The translations under genes were made by a program, and so were the position numbers. The notes under the pieces were generated by a model. It did no database searches. It saw only the letters and a program-made list of their open reading frames with translations, and had not been told where the DNA came from. A DNA stretch of 64,000 bases from Chionoecetes opilio (lineage: Eukaryota; Arthropoda; Malacostraca; Decapoda; Majidae), in the NCBI GenBank assembly GCA_016584305.1, contig JACEEZ010023664.1:945583-1009582 (forward strand), given 5' to 3'. Below, in pieces: positions 10,476-23,775 of this stretch. Each line of letters begins with the position of its first letter. The first letter of the stretch is position 1.

Positions 10476-10940
10476 AGAGAGAGGAGAGAGAGGGGAGAAG
10501 GAGAGGGAAAAAAAAGATTAAAAGGGAAAACAAAAGAAAAGGAAAAGGGGAAAAAAGAAGGGAAAAAAAAAAGAAAAGGGGGGCCCAAAAAAAAAATCCA
10601 AAAAAAAAAAAGAAAAAGAAAAAAGAAAAAAAAAAAAAAATTTGTTAAAAAAAGGGAAAAAAACCCGGGAAAATTTTTTTTATTTAAAAAGAAAAGGAAG
10701 GAAAAATTTTCTTTTTCCCTTTTTATCATTTTTTTTTTTCCTTTTTTTTTCCCCTTTCCTTTTCTTTTTTCCCTTTTTTTTTTTCCCTCTCTCTCTCTCC
10801 CCTCTTTCTCTCTCTCTCTCCCCTCTCCTTTTTCCTCCTCTCTCTCTCTCTCTCTCTCTCCCCTCTCTCTTCTCTCTCTCTCTCTCCCCTTTTCTCCCTT
10901 TCCCTCTCTCTTTTTCTCTCTCTCTCTCTCTCTCCTCTCT
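10345..10940. repeat. Purine/pyrimidine mirror loop at the centre of the inverted repeat
   Basis: (GA)n at 10345-10510, A-rich then T-rich sequence at about 10,510-10,780 and (CT)n at 10,780-10,940. This is the symmetric turn-around of the giant inverted repeat; there is no gene. Confidence 0.88.
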
Positions 10941-10989
10941 CCTGTCAACCGTTGTAACGAACTTTTTAATAATTTCCCGTATGGCCTGT

Positions 10990-12935
10990 TGAGCGTTAGA
11001 AATATGTATATACTACTACTACTACTACTACTACTATACTATTACCCCCACTACCACTACTACTACTACTACTATACTACTATTTTATTTCTCTTCCCAC
11101 TACCATACTATACACTTACCACCACCATATACTCTATTACCACTACCTACCACTACTATACATTACCACCCACCACCAAAACCATACTACTACCACTTTA
11201 CTTCTTTACCACTCCATACTACTACTCTTACCACCACCGCTATTATATATTCCCAAACCCAATATATACTTTATTCTTTTTACCACACCATCTACACACT
11301 TACACCCCACAAATACTACACCACCCCCAAACCCCAAACCAACCACCACCACCACCACCCCACTACTATACTACTACTTTATTTCTCTTCCCACTGGGGC
11401 CTACCACTGCTACTACACTTCACCACCATTTAACTACTATTCCCACCACCCCCCCACAAACACTCCCACTCAAATATTTTACTTCTTTTACCACTCCATA
11501 CTACTACACTTACCCCACCCCACTATACAAATTACCACCACCAACCACTCCCACTACTACTATATTTTAATTCTCTACCAAACCCTGCTACACCCTACCA
11601 CCACCAACTACACATTCCCACCACACCACAACCACTACTGTATACTTTACTTCTTTTCCCACACATACTATACTTTTCCCCCTACTATATACTACTCCAC
11701 CACCACCCCCAAACCCCCACCACCACCACCACCCCACCACCACATACTACTACTACTACTACATACTTACTTTCTTACCCTACTACTACTTTTACCACCA
11801 CTACTACTACTATTACTACCACCACCCACCACTCTACTAAAACTACTACTACTTTACTTCTTTCCCCTAACTACGCTACTACTATATCCGTACCACTACC
11901 TACTATAACTATATATATACTATTTCGGAAAATTTCTAGTGTTTGCCCATACTCTCCCACTTCCCCCAAACAATTTTTGGACCCCTGTGGAAATGTGAGG
12001 TTTTTGGGTGGGGAACAATTTTGCGTGGGAAAAACACGTAATTTAAGAGTTGTGTGGGGGGGCTAAAATTCCCTAGATCTAGGGAATTTCCTTATTAGAG
12101 AAATTTCCCTAACCAAAATTAACCTAACCTAACCTAGCCAAAATTTAACCAAAATTAGGGGGGGGGCTTGACCACAGATAACCTAAGCTAAACCTAACCA
12201 AATCTAACCAAACCAAACCCAAATCCAACCAACCTACCCAAATTAACCAAAAAAATTTTAACCAAAACCTCCTAGGGGGGGGTTTGGGAAGAGTTCTCGA
12301 CCTTCAGTCTCATTTGTGAATCGTCGGGTTCACACTCTGGCTCAGAAGAAATCCAAAAATTTTTTCCCGGGAAAGGGAAAATTTTTTTTCAAAACCCCTA
12401 ACTAAAAAAATTATTGGTTGCGAGCATATTTTTGCCTCAGTCAAATATCCCCTTCCCCGGTCCCTAATTGTTTTGGGGGAAAGGGGGGGATATGGGCAAA
12501 CACTAGAATAATACCGAAATACTGCTACATCTAAAAACTATATACTATTCTTTTTATCCCACTACTCTTCCCACCACCACCACTAATATACTACTACTAT
12601 TTTACTTCCTTCCCACTACCACTACTCTACTACTACACCATACCATATTTTAAACTATTTACTTCTCTTAATATACTACTCTACCCCCACTACTCACTAC
12701 TACTACTAATACTACACTACTTTTTACCACTTCTCTATACTACTCCCTCTTTTACATTCTACTACTACTATACACTTCTCTTCCCACTACTACTACAGTA
12801 CTACTACTTACTACCTCTTACCACTTCTACTAACTTTTCTTACCCTACTATTCTTTACCATTTATTTCTCTTACCCACTTTACTACCATTCTCTACCATA
12901 CTCCCCTATACTACTAAATTACTGCAAATGGTCAG
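10990..12935. repeat. Mirror of the (AGT)n/MITE block
   Basis: Degenerate (ACT)n at 11,010-11,930 and 12,540-12,935 flank the inverted copy of the CTAGTG MITE at about 11,935-12,510. No gene. Confidence 0.85.
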
Positions 12936-12949
12936 ATGACAATTTAAAG

Positions 12950-14190
12950 TTAGATCAAAGAAACTGACAAATGCTCAAAAGGATTGTTGACATCAAAAAT
13001 CCTTTGGCATAGTCATCTTTTTTAAATTTTTTTCTTGGTCGCCCTGACCTTTTTTCCACCCAGAAAAAGTCTCTAAATCACCATCTTGCGCCCGCCTGTA
13101 AAAGACCCAACTGTTTTTGGGAAACCACATTCCCTCGCTATCGGGCCGAGGTTTGGCCCACTTCGAAACAAGGTTACTAATGTGTTTTTTTCACAATGGT
13201 AGAGATTTGCCCGGATATGTTTTAGTAGACCGGGGGAGGCGGTAGAAGATGGAGGGGCGAAGGGGGGGTTTGGCAGGTTGGGAGAACCAAAACAAACAAC
13301 CTTTCCTATGAGACTGGGAGATATAGAGTGGGCAGCAGCGAGAAATCAGCAGGGCCAATGCACGCCAGATATACAAAAAACGTAAAAAAATTCAATGACC
13401 CCCACGAAATAGGAAAAAAAGCAAAGGGACGTTATTCCCGTCCTAATTTTTTTTGGAGTCCCTAAGTTTTTTGCGCCGATGTACATCCGACTTAGACTGG
13501 GATTACGGAATCAGTAAGTTTGTGTGATACTAAGGTAGGGGGGGATATTAGATACGTCGATGTAAAAATTTTGGGGGAGACTTAGATAAGTTAACGATGG
13601 GTATAGTAGTCGGTGGCAGAATAAAGGGATAAAATAAAGGGATGTAGAAAAGTTTCATGGCTAGTAAGGGAAAAAACAAAGTAGGGGATAAAAGCGGGAA
13701 AAGCGTAGTTTTTAAAAAAAAAAATGGGAAAAAAAGGGTTTTCACAAATAGGTGGTAAATGTTTGGGAAATGGATCAGTAGACAGGTAGTTAGTGGGGAG
13801 TTTAAAAGGAGGCTAGACAGTGTTAGGATGGGGATGAAAGGGGGATGTGGGTATTAAGAAAAAGGAAAATTACCACGTGTAGGTCTCACGGCCTCTTGTA
13901 GCTTTCTTATTTCTTATGGTTTATGTAACACTAATATCACCCCAAAAAACCCCTTATCCCCACTAACAACCCACCCCCCTTACCCCCCCCTAAAAAACAC
14001 CCTTCACCCCCCCCCTTATAAACACCCCTTTACCCCCCCCTTATAACCACACACCCCAAAATTTAGTCATTTTCCTTTGTATTGTTTATTTTTTTTCTCT
14101 ATTTTCCTTTTTCATCAAAATTTTCGGTCATCCCTTTTATCAGATATTTAAACATCCCACACTACACCCCCCCCCTATGAACAGCCCCCC
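12950..14190. repeat. Mirror of the mariner and LINE fragments
   Basis: Reverse-complement, indel-rich copy of 7000-8290: hairpin at about 12,976-13,010, the mariner start ending near 13,482, and the CR1-like piece at about 13,490-13,925. Frames are broken throughout. Confidence 0.82.
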
Positions 14191-14211
14191 CCCCAAACCC
14201 CCCCGGGTGCG

Positions 14212-17200
14212 ATTCTCTGCGCGTGTGTGGAACCCTGGGCACCCTTTTTCCCGGAGCGCGGCGCCTTGATCGGAGGGGGGGGGCAGCGAAGAAGGGGGGG
14301 GTTTCATTTTGGTGGAGGTGCGAGCCCACCCAGACCTCCGAGGCCCTGGTACAAACTCCAGCTCAACACTAGAGGCCGCCCCTCATCAACACTACCCCGG
14401 TAAAAAAGGGGGTAGCGAAGGGGGGGGGGTCAGTCATAGGTAGGGGATGTGTTAAAATAATAAGGTGGATTTGAAAAAAAAAATTTATTAGTTGGTTTTT
14501 ATAAAAAAAATGGGTAAATATGCTGTTTAAACCAATACCCTTTTGACAAGGGGCTTTTTCACCGTAACCTAGGCCATCAGAATAATTGAAATAAAGAATA
14601 ACTATCTTATAATGGTGTAGTGTTTGTGTTTTTATTGAATACAAGACACTATAAGGGATATATATAGTCCCTTATAGGTCTTTTTAATCAAAGAAAAACA
14701 AAACTTTACATATTCTGGCAAAGATATGACCGATGTGTCGGAGTGGACATTTTGGACTGAAAAAAAAATTTGGGAACATAAACGATGTCGGCGCTGAATA
14801 TATAAAAATTTTACTACTTTTTACATTTTTACGCGTATATTTTATCACATATTGACCTATTTTAATTTTGGGAAATTATTAAAAAAAAATTGAGTGTTTT
14901 GTTTTTAAAATTTTTGAATAAATTTTTTTTCAGTTGTCGCAAAGTATTGTTGTTACGTGAAATTATTAATATCGCAGTTTTTGGTAAAAAAATTTTTAAC
15001 AAAACAATTTGGGTCCTTCAATATTTCCCGGAACCAAAGTGTAAAAGACAAATCTAAATTTTTTTGCTGTGAGACAATGTGGCCTGGTTACTTGAAAATG
15101 CCCTATACTTCCGACCTAACGCCCCTCTATTAACTAAAACCCAACCCGGCATTGTTTAGTACCCAACCCCGAAGGGGGTTTCCCTCAGACCCCCCCTTGG
15201 TTTTTTATCAGTTCCCGGTGTTGTAGGGGGAAGAAACCTGCTTATGAGAGAACCAACGTTCCGATACTTAACCACCGGTGTTGTGGGGTACGACAAACCC
15301 ATAAATGGGATGTGTAAAAGATAGATAAAAATGATAGATTATATATGAACTGAGTGAGTGTAGGGTGTGTCTGGTGTGTCGGCTTATTTCTGTCTCTCTC
15401 GCCCCCCCCCCCCCCCACAGGTAAATTTTAGGCCGGGGGGATGGGGTGCCGTGCCCGCCCCCAAAGGGGGCCCCATTCAAACCAGCTCGAAAAAAGTTCA
15501 TGACGCCAAGATGAACGTGTCCTGTAAGTATTTCCCGGAATGTGGTGTGTGTTGGGGGGGGGTTGAAGGGTGTGATGTGTGTTTGGGAGGGGATGGGTGT
15601 GTGGTGGTGGGTGTGTGTGTGGGGTGGGGTGTGCAGTATGTAGTTCAGCAGAACCATCGTTATAGACCAAAATACCTGGTTCTGTTCTTCACAGTATTTC
15701 CCCCTTTCCCCCCTTCTTCCCTTTCCCGTAATTCTTGCTATGTATTCCTTCCTTTTCCCTCCTCCCCTCCCCCTTTTCCCTTTCCCATATATTTCCCCTA
15801 CCATTTTGATAACTTTTTTTTTATTTTTTTTTACCTATACAAAAACTTTCTTTCCTTTTTTCTTCCTCTTCCTTCCTTTCCTTCCTCCAAATACCTTCCT
15901 TCCCCTTCCTTACCCCCCCTCCCCAAAAAACCTTTCCTTTTCCCCTTTCCCCACTCTTCCCCCGCCCCCTCCTCTTCCTTCCCCCTTTCCCTCCCTCCTC
16001 CAAAAAACCTTCCTCACCTTCCCCTCTCCTCCAAAAACCTTTTCCCTTTCCCCTTTTCCCTTTCCCTCTCCTCCCCCAAATACCTTCCTCACCTTCCCGC
16101 CCCCCAAACACCTTCCTCACTCTCCCCCCCTCCAATACTTCCTACTTTCCCCCCCCTCCAAAAAACCCCACTCTTTTTCCCTCTCCTCCTACTCACCATT
16201 ATTTTCCTCCTTGCTCCCCTTCCTTTCCCTCTCTCCAAATCCTTCCTCACTCTTCCCCCCCCCCCTCCAAATCCCTCATCTTCCATCTCCTCCTCCTCCT
16301 CCTCCTCACCCCCCCCCCCCAGGGTGAACTTTAAAGTGGGGAAACGGGGAGCAGGAGCACACAGAGGAGGGGCACAACCCACCCCGAGGACAACCCGCTA
16401 CGCCGTCCCTTTTCAAGCGCCAGACACGTGGGGCCCCATCGAACCCCGAACTTACACCTTCCCGAAAACTTCCTAACGATTTTGAACAAAGGGGGGCTGT
16501 GTTTAACCCCCCGAACCCGAAAAGTAAATTTTTATAGTAATTTGGGGACATTAGACGATTTTTTTGTGAATATCAACATTTTTTAATATGACCGTTTTTA
16601 TTTGTCGAAAACTATGGGTTATTCGTTATTATCGTTATTTTTTGGCTAAACAACGTTTTTTTTTAGCAAAGGGAAAGGGGCTGGGGGGTTTAAGGGGTGT
16701 GAGGGGAGGGTGTGTGTGGGAAGGGGGTTTCTGTTTGAGGAGAGAGAGGAGGGAGGAGGACAGAAATGAAAAGAAGGAGGGAGAGAGAGAGAGAGACAGG
16801 ACAGAATTAAAAAAAAAAAAAAAAAGGGGAGTTTAAAAAATTTAAACTTCATTTTTTGATGACAGAAAAAAGGGAAAGTTAAAAATGCCCCACCCATAAT
16901 ATACCCCCCCATCCCTTACTAACACCCCCTATCCCCTTTCTAACACCCCTATCCCTTTCTAAAACCCCTCCCCTTTCAACACCCCCCGCCCCTTTCTTAA
17001 AAACCCCCCAGCCCTTCACCCCCCCCCGCCCCTTCTAACACCCCCCCGCCCTTACAACACCCCCCCCCCGCCCTTTCAACACCCCCCCCCAGCCCTTCTA
17101 AACCCCCCCCCCTTACTCCCCCCCCCGCCCAGCCCCCCCCCCCCCCCTTCTAACACCCCCTCCCCCCCCCCCCCAGCCCGGGGTTGCTGTTTCAAAATTA

Positions 17201-19139
17201 CTCCCCCCCCTCGTCGCTTTGGCGTCTTACCGCAGCTATCTGTGGCAAAGTGACGCGCAACTTGAACGCCTCATTCCGTACAGGGTAGGCTGGCTGTGTT
17301 GGGGGTTTTGGGGGTTTGGGGTTATATGGGTGGGGGGGAGGAGGGATAGGAAGAGAGGGAAGGAGGGGGCGTAGGATAGAGAATGGAAAAAAGAAGAGGT
17401 GGGAATAGTAGAGGAGGGAAGTGTGTGTGTGTGTTGGTGTGGTAGAGGGAGGAAGGAAAGAAGAGAAGGAGAAGAAGTGTAGGTAATAGTATAGGAGGAA
17501 AAGTGTGGTAAGGGAAAAATGTAATAATAGTAGTAGGAGGAAGAGTGGTGTGAGGGAAGGGAAGGGGAAGACTTAGGTAATAGTAGTTGGAGGAAAAAGT
17601 GGTGTAAGGGGGGAAGGAGGGAAGTGAGGTAATAGTAGTTGGGGGAAGAGTGTGGTTGTTTGGGGGAGTGCTAGGGCTTTTTGGGTTTCAGGGATGTGTG
17701 TGGGAGCCGTGTAAGTAGGGGGTTTCTGCAGGAGGAGGAAGAGAAAAAATAGTATAAAAAGGGGGAAGAGTAGTAATAGAAAGGAGAAGGACAAAGAGGG
17801 GGAACAAACAAGTTTAAACAATACTAACTAAAGTTCTTTCTAAAAATCTTTTTTTAAAATCACCAACCTTTTTTTTTTCCCCATCCCTCACCCACACCCC
17901 CTTCCCCCTGCACCCCCCTCTGTCCCCCCGCCACGTCCCGGTTCCCAGCCCCCCTGCGCTCCGGCCGGGGTCCGCGGGTGAGCTTTACTACGGATGTGCT
18001 CGCCCAAAATGAAAACTGCAGGGATGTTTGGCGTGGGAGAGAGAGGGGAAAATGGAGGGAGGGAGGAAAGGAAAGGGGAAGGGGGAGAGAGAGGGGAAAA
18101 AAAGGAAAAGGAAATAGGGAGGGGAAAAAAGAAAAGGAAGTAAAGAGGAGAAGGGGGAAAAGGGGAAAGGGGTGGGATGGAGGGGGGGAAGAAAGAAAAA
18201 AAAGTAAGAGAGAGAGAGAAGAAGGAAGGGATGGGATGGAGGGAGGGAAGAAAGGAAAGGAAGAGAGAGGAAGGGAGGGAAGAAAGGAAAGGAAGAGAGA
18301 GAGGAAGGGAGGGAAGAAAGGAAAGGAAGAGAGAGAGAGAGAGAGGAAGGGATGGAGGGAGGGAAGAAAGGAAAGGAAGAGAGAGAGAGAGAGGACTGAT
18401 TAGAAAGAAAGATGAAGGGAAAGGAGAGAGGAAGGGTGGTTGGAAGTAAGAGAGAGAGGGAAGGAGAGAAGGAAGAAAAAAGTAATTAGGAGGAAGGTAG
18501 GGAAAGGAGAGAGAGAGAGGGAAGGAAGGAAGTGAGAGAGAGAGAGGTGGAGAGAGGGAAGGAAAGGAAGTGAGAGAGGGAAGGAAGGAAGTGAGAGAGA
18601 GATGGAGAGAAGGAAGGAAGTGAGAGTGAGAGAGAGATGGAGAGAAGGAAGTGTGAGAGAGAGATTGAGGGAAGGAAAGTGATTAGAAAGAAGGAAGGGA
18701 GGGATGAGAAGGAGAGATGAGAGAGAGGGAGGGAAAGATAGAAAAATATCTCTTAATTCAATTCCAGTTATTTATTATTATTATTATTATTATAAATACC
18801 TTCATGATCATTACTACAACAACTACTACTGCTATGGTTACTACTACTCCTACCACTATTTTCAGGTTACAAGGGGTACGTAGGAGGGAAAAAAATTAAT
18901 TTGATTAAAGTACATGCCGATGACTACTACTTCTACTACTACTATTTTTAGGTTCCAAGGGGTACATAGGGAAAAAAAAAGAATTGAATTAAAGTACATA
19001 CCTATAACTACTACAACTACTATAACTACTACTACTATTTGCAGGTTACAAGGGGTACATAGGAGCAGAGTACGTGCCTTCCACCGCCAAGACTGAGGAT
19101 TCCTTGGTCTGGATCAAGAAATGCGGCCTGATTTTCTAG
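14212..19139 (+). pseudogene. HYI: Degraded mirror copy of HYI in the right arm
   Basis: All six exons recur in order on the plus strand at about 14212-14399, 15421-15523, 16323-16490, 17212-17286, 17928-18021 and 19045-19139. Exon 1' has lost the ATG (ATT) and carries G-run inflation; exon 2' is 9 nt short with several frameshifts; exon 3' has lost its GT donor; exon 4' lacks roughly 40 nt; exon 5' has substitutions and lost its donor; exon 6' is identical to the left copy. It cannot encode protein. I infer unpolished sequence of the same locus rather than an evolved pseudogene. Confidence 0.85.
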
Positions 19140-22100
19140 GTAAAGAGAGAGATATGAGGGGGAGAGAAGACAAGAGAATGAGAGAAGGAAGGGGGGAGAG
19201 AGAGAGGAAGACAAAAAAGGGAGAGAGAGAGAAAGTGTGTGAGGGAGTAAGAGACAATGTGAGAGAGAGAGAAAGTGTGTGAGGGAGTAAGAGACAATGT
19301 GAGAGTATGAGAGGAGGAAGACGAGAGAGAAGGAGGAGGAGGAAGGGAGAGAGAGTGAGAGAAGGAGGAAGGAAGAGAGAGAGAAGGAGGAGGAGGAAGG
19401 GAGAGAGAGTGAGAGAAGGAGGAAGGAAGAGAGAGAGAGATAGGAGGAAGGAAAGAGAGAAACAGGAGGACAAGAGAGAGAGACAGAAAGTGTGTGAGAG
19501 ACAGAAAGTGTGAGAGAGAGACAGAAAGTGTGTGAGAGACAGAAAGTGTGAGAGAGAGACAGAAAGGTGAGAGAGGGCAGAAAGTGTGTGAGAGGACAGA
19601 AAGTGTTTTGAGAGACAGAAAGTTTTGAGAGAGAGACAGAAAATGTGAGAGAGACAGAAAGTGTGAGAGAGAGGCAGAAAGTGTGAGAGAGAGACAGAAA
19701 GTGTGAGAGAGAGACAGAAAGTGTGAGAGAGAGACAGAAAGTGTGTGAGAGAGAGACAGAAAGTGTGTGAGAGACAGAAAGTGTGAGAGAGAGACAGAAA
19801 GTGTGTGAGAGACAGAAAGTGTGAGAGAGAGACAGAAAGTGTGTGAGAGACAGAAAGTGTGTGAGAGACAGAAAGTGTGAGAGAGAGACAGAAAGTGTGT
19901 GAGAGAGACAGAAAGTGTGTGAGAGAGACAGAAAGTGTGTGAGAGACAGGAAAGTTGTGTGAGAGACAGAAAGTGTGAGAGAGAGAGACAGAAAGGTGTG
20001 AGAGAGAGACAGAAAGTTGTGAGAGACAGAAAGTGTGAGAGAGAGACAGAAAGTGTGTGAGAGAGACAGAAGTGTGTGAGAGACAGAAAGTGTTTTGAGA
20101 GACAGAAAGTGTTGAGAGAGAGAGACAGAAAGGGGTGAGAGAGAGAGAGACAGAAAGTGTGAGAGAGAGAGAGACAGAAAGTGTGAGAGAGAGAGACAGA
20201 AAGTGTGAGAGAGAGAGACAGAAAGTGTGAGAGAGAGAGACAGAAAGTGTGAGAGAGAGAGACGAAAGTGTGAGAGAGAGAGACAGAAAGTGTGAGAGAG
20301 AGACAGAAAGTGTGGGGAGAGAGAAGAAGAAAGTGTGAGAGAGAGAGACAGAAAGTGTGAGAGAGAGAAAACAGAAAGTTGAGAGAGAGACAGAAAGTTG
20401 GTGAGAGAGAGAGACAGAAAGGTGTGAGGGGAGAGAGACAGAAAGTGTGTGAGAGAGAGAGACAGAAAGTGTGTGAGAGAGAGAGACAGAAAGTGTGAGA
20501 GAGAGAGACAGAAAGTGTGAGAGAGAGAGACAGAAAGTGTGAGAGAGAGACAGAAAGTGTGAGAGAGAGAGACAGAAAGTGTGAGAGAGAGAGACAGAAA
20601 GTGTGAGAGAGAGAGACAGAAAGTGTGAGAGAGAGAGACAGAAAGTGTGAGAGAGAGACAGAAAGTGTGAGAGAGAGAGACAGAGAGTGTGAGAGAGAGA
20701 GACCCGAAAGTGGAGAGAGGGGAGACAGAAAGTGTGAGAGAGAGAGACAGAAAGTGTGTGAGAGAGACAGAAAGTGTGTGAGAGAGAGACAGAAAGTGTG
20801 AGAGAGAGAGACAGAAAGTGTGAGGGGAGAGAGACAGAAAGTGTGAGAGAGAGAGAGACAGAAGTGTGAGAAAAGAGAGACAGAAAGTGTGAGAGAGAGA
20901 CAGAAAGGTGAAAAGAGAGACAGAAAAAGGGGAGAGAGAGAGGGCAGAAAGTGTGGGGAGAGAGAGACAGAAAGTGTGTGAGAGAGAGACAGAAAGTGTG
21001 TGAGAGAGAGACAGAAAGTGTGTGAGAGAGAGACAGAAAGTGTGTGAGAGAGAGACAGAAAGTGTGTGAGAGAGAGACAGAAAGTGTGTGAGAGAGAGAC
21101 AGGGAAAATGGTGAGAGAGAGACAGAAAGTGTGTGAGAGAGACAGAAAGTGTGAGAGAGAGAGACGAAAGTGTGTGAGAGAGAGACAGAAAGGGGTGTGA
21201 GAGAGAGACAGAAAGTGTGAGAGAGAGAGACAGAAAATGTGAGAGAGAGAGAAAAGAAATGTGTGAGAGAGAGACAAGAAAGTGTGTGAGAGAGAGACAG
21301 AAAGTGTGTGAGAGAGAGACAGAAAGTGTGTGAGAGAGAGACAGAAAGTGTGAGAGAGAGAGACAGAAAGTGTGAGAGAGAGAGACAGAAGTGTGAGAAG
21401 GGAGGACCCGAAAGTGTGAGAGAGAGAGACAGAAAGTGTGTGAGAGAGAGACAGAAAGTGTGTGAGAGAGAGACAGAAAGTGCGTTTAGAGAGACAGAAA
21501 GTGGAGAGAGAGAGACAGAAAGTGTGAGAGAGAGAGACAGAAAGTGTGGGGAGAGAGAGACAGAAAGTGTGAGAGAGAGGGGACAGAAAGTGTGTGAGAG
21601 AGACAGAAAGTGTGAGAGAGAGACAGAAAGTGTGAGAGAGAGAGAAAAGAAAGTTGTGTGAGAGAGACAGAAAGTGTGAGAGAGAGACAGGAAAATGTGT
21701 GAGAGAGACAGAAAATGTGTGAAAAGAGGGGAGAGAGAGAGAAAAAAATGTGAGAGAGAGAGACAGAAAATGTGAGAGAGAGAGACAGAAAATGTGAGAG
21801 AGAGAGACAGAAAATGTGAGAGAGAGAGACAGAAAATGTGAGAGAGAGACAGAAAACGTGAGAGAGAGACAGAAAATGTGAGAAAAGAGACAGAAAATGT
21901 GAGAGGGGAGAGAGGACAGAAAAAAGTGAGAGAGAGAGAGACAGGGAAAAAGTGAGAGAGAGACAGAAAATGTGAGAGAGAGACAAAATGTTAGAGAGAG
22001 AGACGAAAATGTGAGAGAGAGAGAGACAGAAAATGTGGGGAGGGGAGAGACAGAAAAAGTGAGAGAGAGACAGAAAATGTGAGAGTGAGACAGAAAATGT

Positions 22101-22545
22101 GAGAGTGAGACAGAAAATGTGGAGAGAGAGACAGAAAAATGTGAGAGAGAAGAGACAGAAAATGTGAGAGAGACAGAAAATTTGAGAGAGACAGAAAATG
22201 TGAGAGAGAGGAGGGCAGAAAATGTGAGAGAGAGAGAGAGAGAGAGAAATGTGAGAGAGAGAGAAAATGTGAGAGAGAGACAGAAATGTTGAGAGAGAGA
22301 CAGAAAATGTGAGAGACAGAAAATGAGAGAGATGAGACAGAAAATGTGAGAGAGAGAGACAAAATGTGAGAGAGAGAGACAGAAAAAGAGAGAGAGGGAG
22401 ACAGAAAATGGAGAGAGTGAGACAGAAAATGTGAGAGAGAGAGACAGAAAATGTGAGAGAGAGAGAGACAGAAAATGTGAGAGAGAGAGACAGAAAATGT
22501 GAGAGAGAGAGACAAAGTGTGTGAGAGAGAGAGGACAAGAGAATG
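19140..22545. repeat. Expanded (GA)n/GACAGAAAGTGT satellite, right arm
   Basis: About 3.4 kb of tandem GAGAGAGACAGAAAGTGTGA units, shifting to AGACAGAAAATGTGAG units after about 21,690. It corresponds to the 0.65 kb tract at 245-900. The 713-residue minus-strand frame is an artefact. Confidence 0.9.
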
Positions 22546-22929
22546 AGAGGAACTACTGTAGATATTTTTATAAATTATGTAGATATTTTTTATTTATTTG
22601 TGTGTATAATTCACTTGCATGTATATATTTGTGTATGTGTTGATCATTCATTGTGTCTGTGTGTGTGTAGAATAGTTATTCTTTAAATGTAATCTTTTCT
22701 TGAGTAGTTTAGGTTATAGACATTTTTTCTTTTTTTTTCATCTACCTTTATTTAATTTCTAATCTTTGGACATTATTTAATTTTTGGGTTTTTATTTTTG
22801 TCTTTTTTTGATGGACAATTTGAGAATGGAGGAGGAGAGGACATGATGAAGAGGAAGAGAAGAGGAGATACACTGAATAAAGAAGGAAGAAAGGATGACG
22901 TAAGAGACAGACAGACGACAGGAGAGTAC

Positions 22930-23775
22930 ATAGACACAGACTGGCTAGTGTAGTGGTTTGATGGAGAGATACGGAGACACAGACTGGCTAGTGTAGGGTG
23001 ATGGAGAGATACGGAGACACAGACTGGCTAGTGTAGTGGTGATGGAGAGATACGGAGACACAGACTGGCTAGTGTAGTGGTGATGGGGAGATACGGAGAC
23101 ACAGACTGGCTAGTGTAGTGGTGATGGAGAGATACGGAGACACAGACTGGCTAGTGTAGTGGTGATGGAGAGATACGGAGACACAGACTGGCTAGTGTAG
23201 TGGTGATGGAGAGATACGGAGACACAGACTGGCTAGTTGTAGTGGTGATGGAGAGATAGGGGAGACAGACTGGTTATTGTAGTGGTGATGGAGAGATACG
23301 GAGACACAGACTGGCTAGTGTAGTGGTGATGGAGATACGGAGACACAGACGGGCTAGTGTAGTGGTGATGGAGAGATACGGAGACACGGACTGGCTAGTG
23401 TAGTGGTGATGGAGAGATACGGAGACACAGACGGGCTAGTGTAGTGGTGATGGAGAGATACGGAGACACAGACTGGCTATTTTTAGTGGTGATGGAGAGA
23501 TACGGAGACACAGATGGCTATTGTAGTGGTGATGGAGAGATACGGAGACAGACGGGCTTTTGTAGTGGTGATGGGGGAGATACGGAGACACAACGGCTAT
23601 TGTAGTGGTGATGGAGAGTTTAGGGAGACACAGACTGGCTAGTGTAGTGGGGGATGGAGAGATACGGAGACACAGACTGGCTAGTGTAGTGGTGATGGAG
23701 AGATACGGAGACACAGACTGGTAGTGTAGTGGTGATGGAGAGATACGGAGACACGGACTGGCTAGTGTAGGGGTG
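22930..23775. repeat. 41-bp minisatellite
   Basis: About 20 tandem units of 41 bp (ACGGAGACACAGACTGGCTA, then GTGTAGTGGTGATGGAGAGAT) with few variants. It is not a CRISPR array: there are no unique spacers. Confidence 0.93.

Larger units (their letters stand above)
1..22770. repeat. Giant inverted repeat centred near 10,643
   Basis: The left arm (1 to about 10,640) reappears in reverse complement in the right arm (about 10,645 to 22,770). Mirror pairs: 922-1016 and 19045-19139 (identical), 1985-2080 and 17928-18021, 4358-4536 and 16323-16490, 5602-5713 and 15421-15523, 6792-6987 and 14212-14399, 8772-9355 and about 11,935-12,510, and 10303-10326 and 10961-10984 around the loop. Order is fully collinear, so this is one event. 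The right arm is rich in single-base indels and inflated homopolymers. The window starts inside the left arm. Such a structure with one degraded arm is typical of a fold-back (template plus complement) read left in an assembly; a true inverted duplication is the alternative. Confidence 0.92.

Noticed and set aside
14212..19139. A genuine second HYI paralogue
   Set aside because: It mirrors the left copy including introns and MITEs, differs mainly by homopolymer indels, and one exon is identical; this fits an assembly or read artefact.
22930..23775. CRISPR-like regular array
   Set aside because: Units are contiguous with no unique spacers, and the DNA is eukaryotic.
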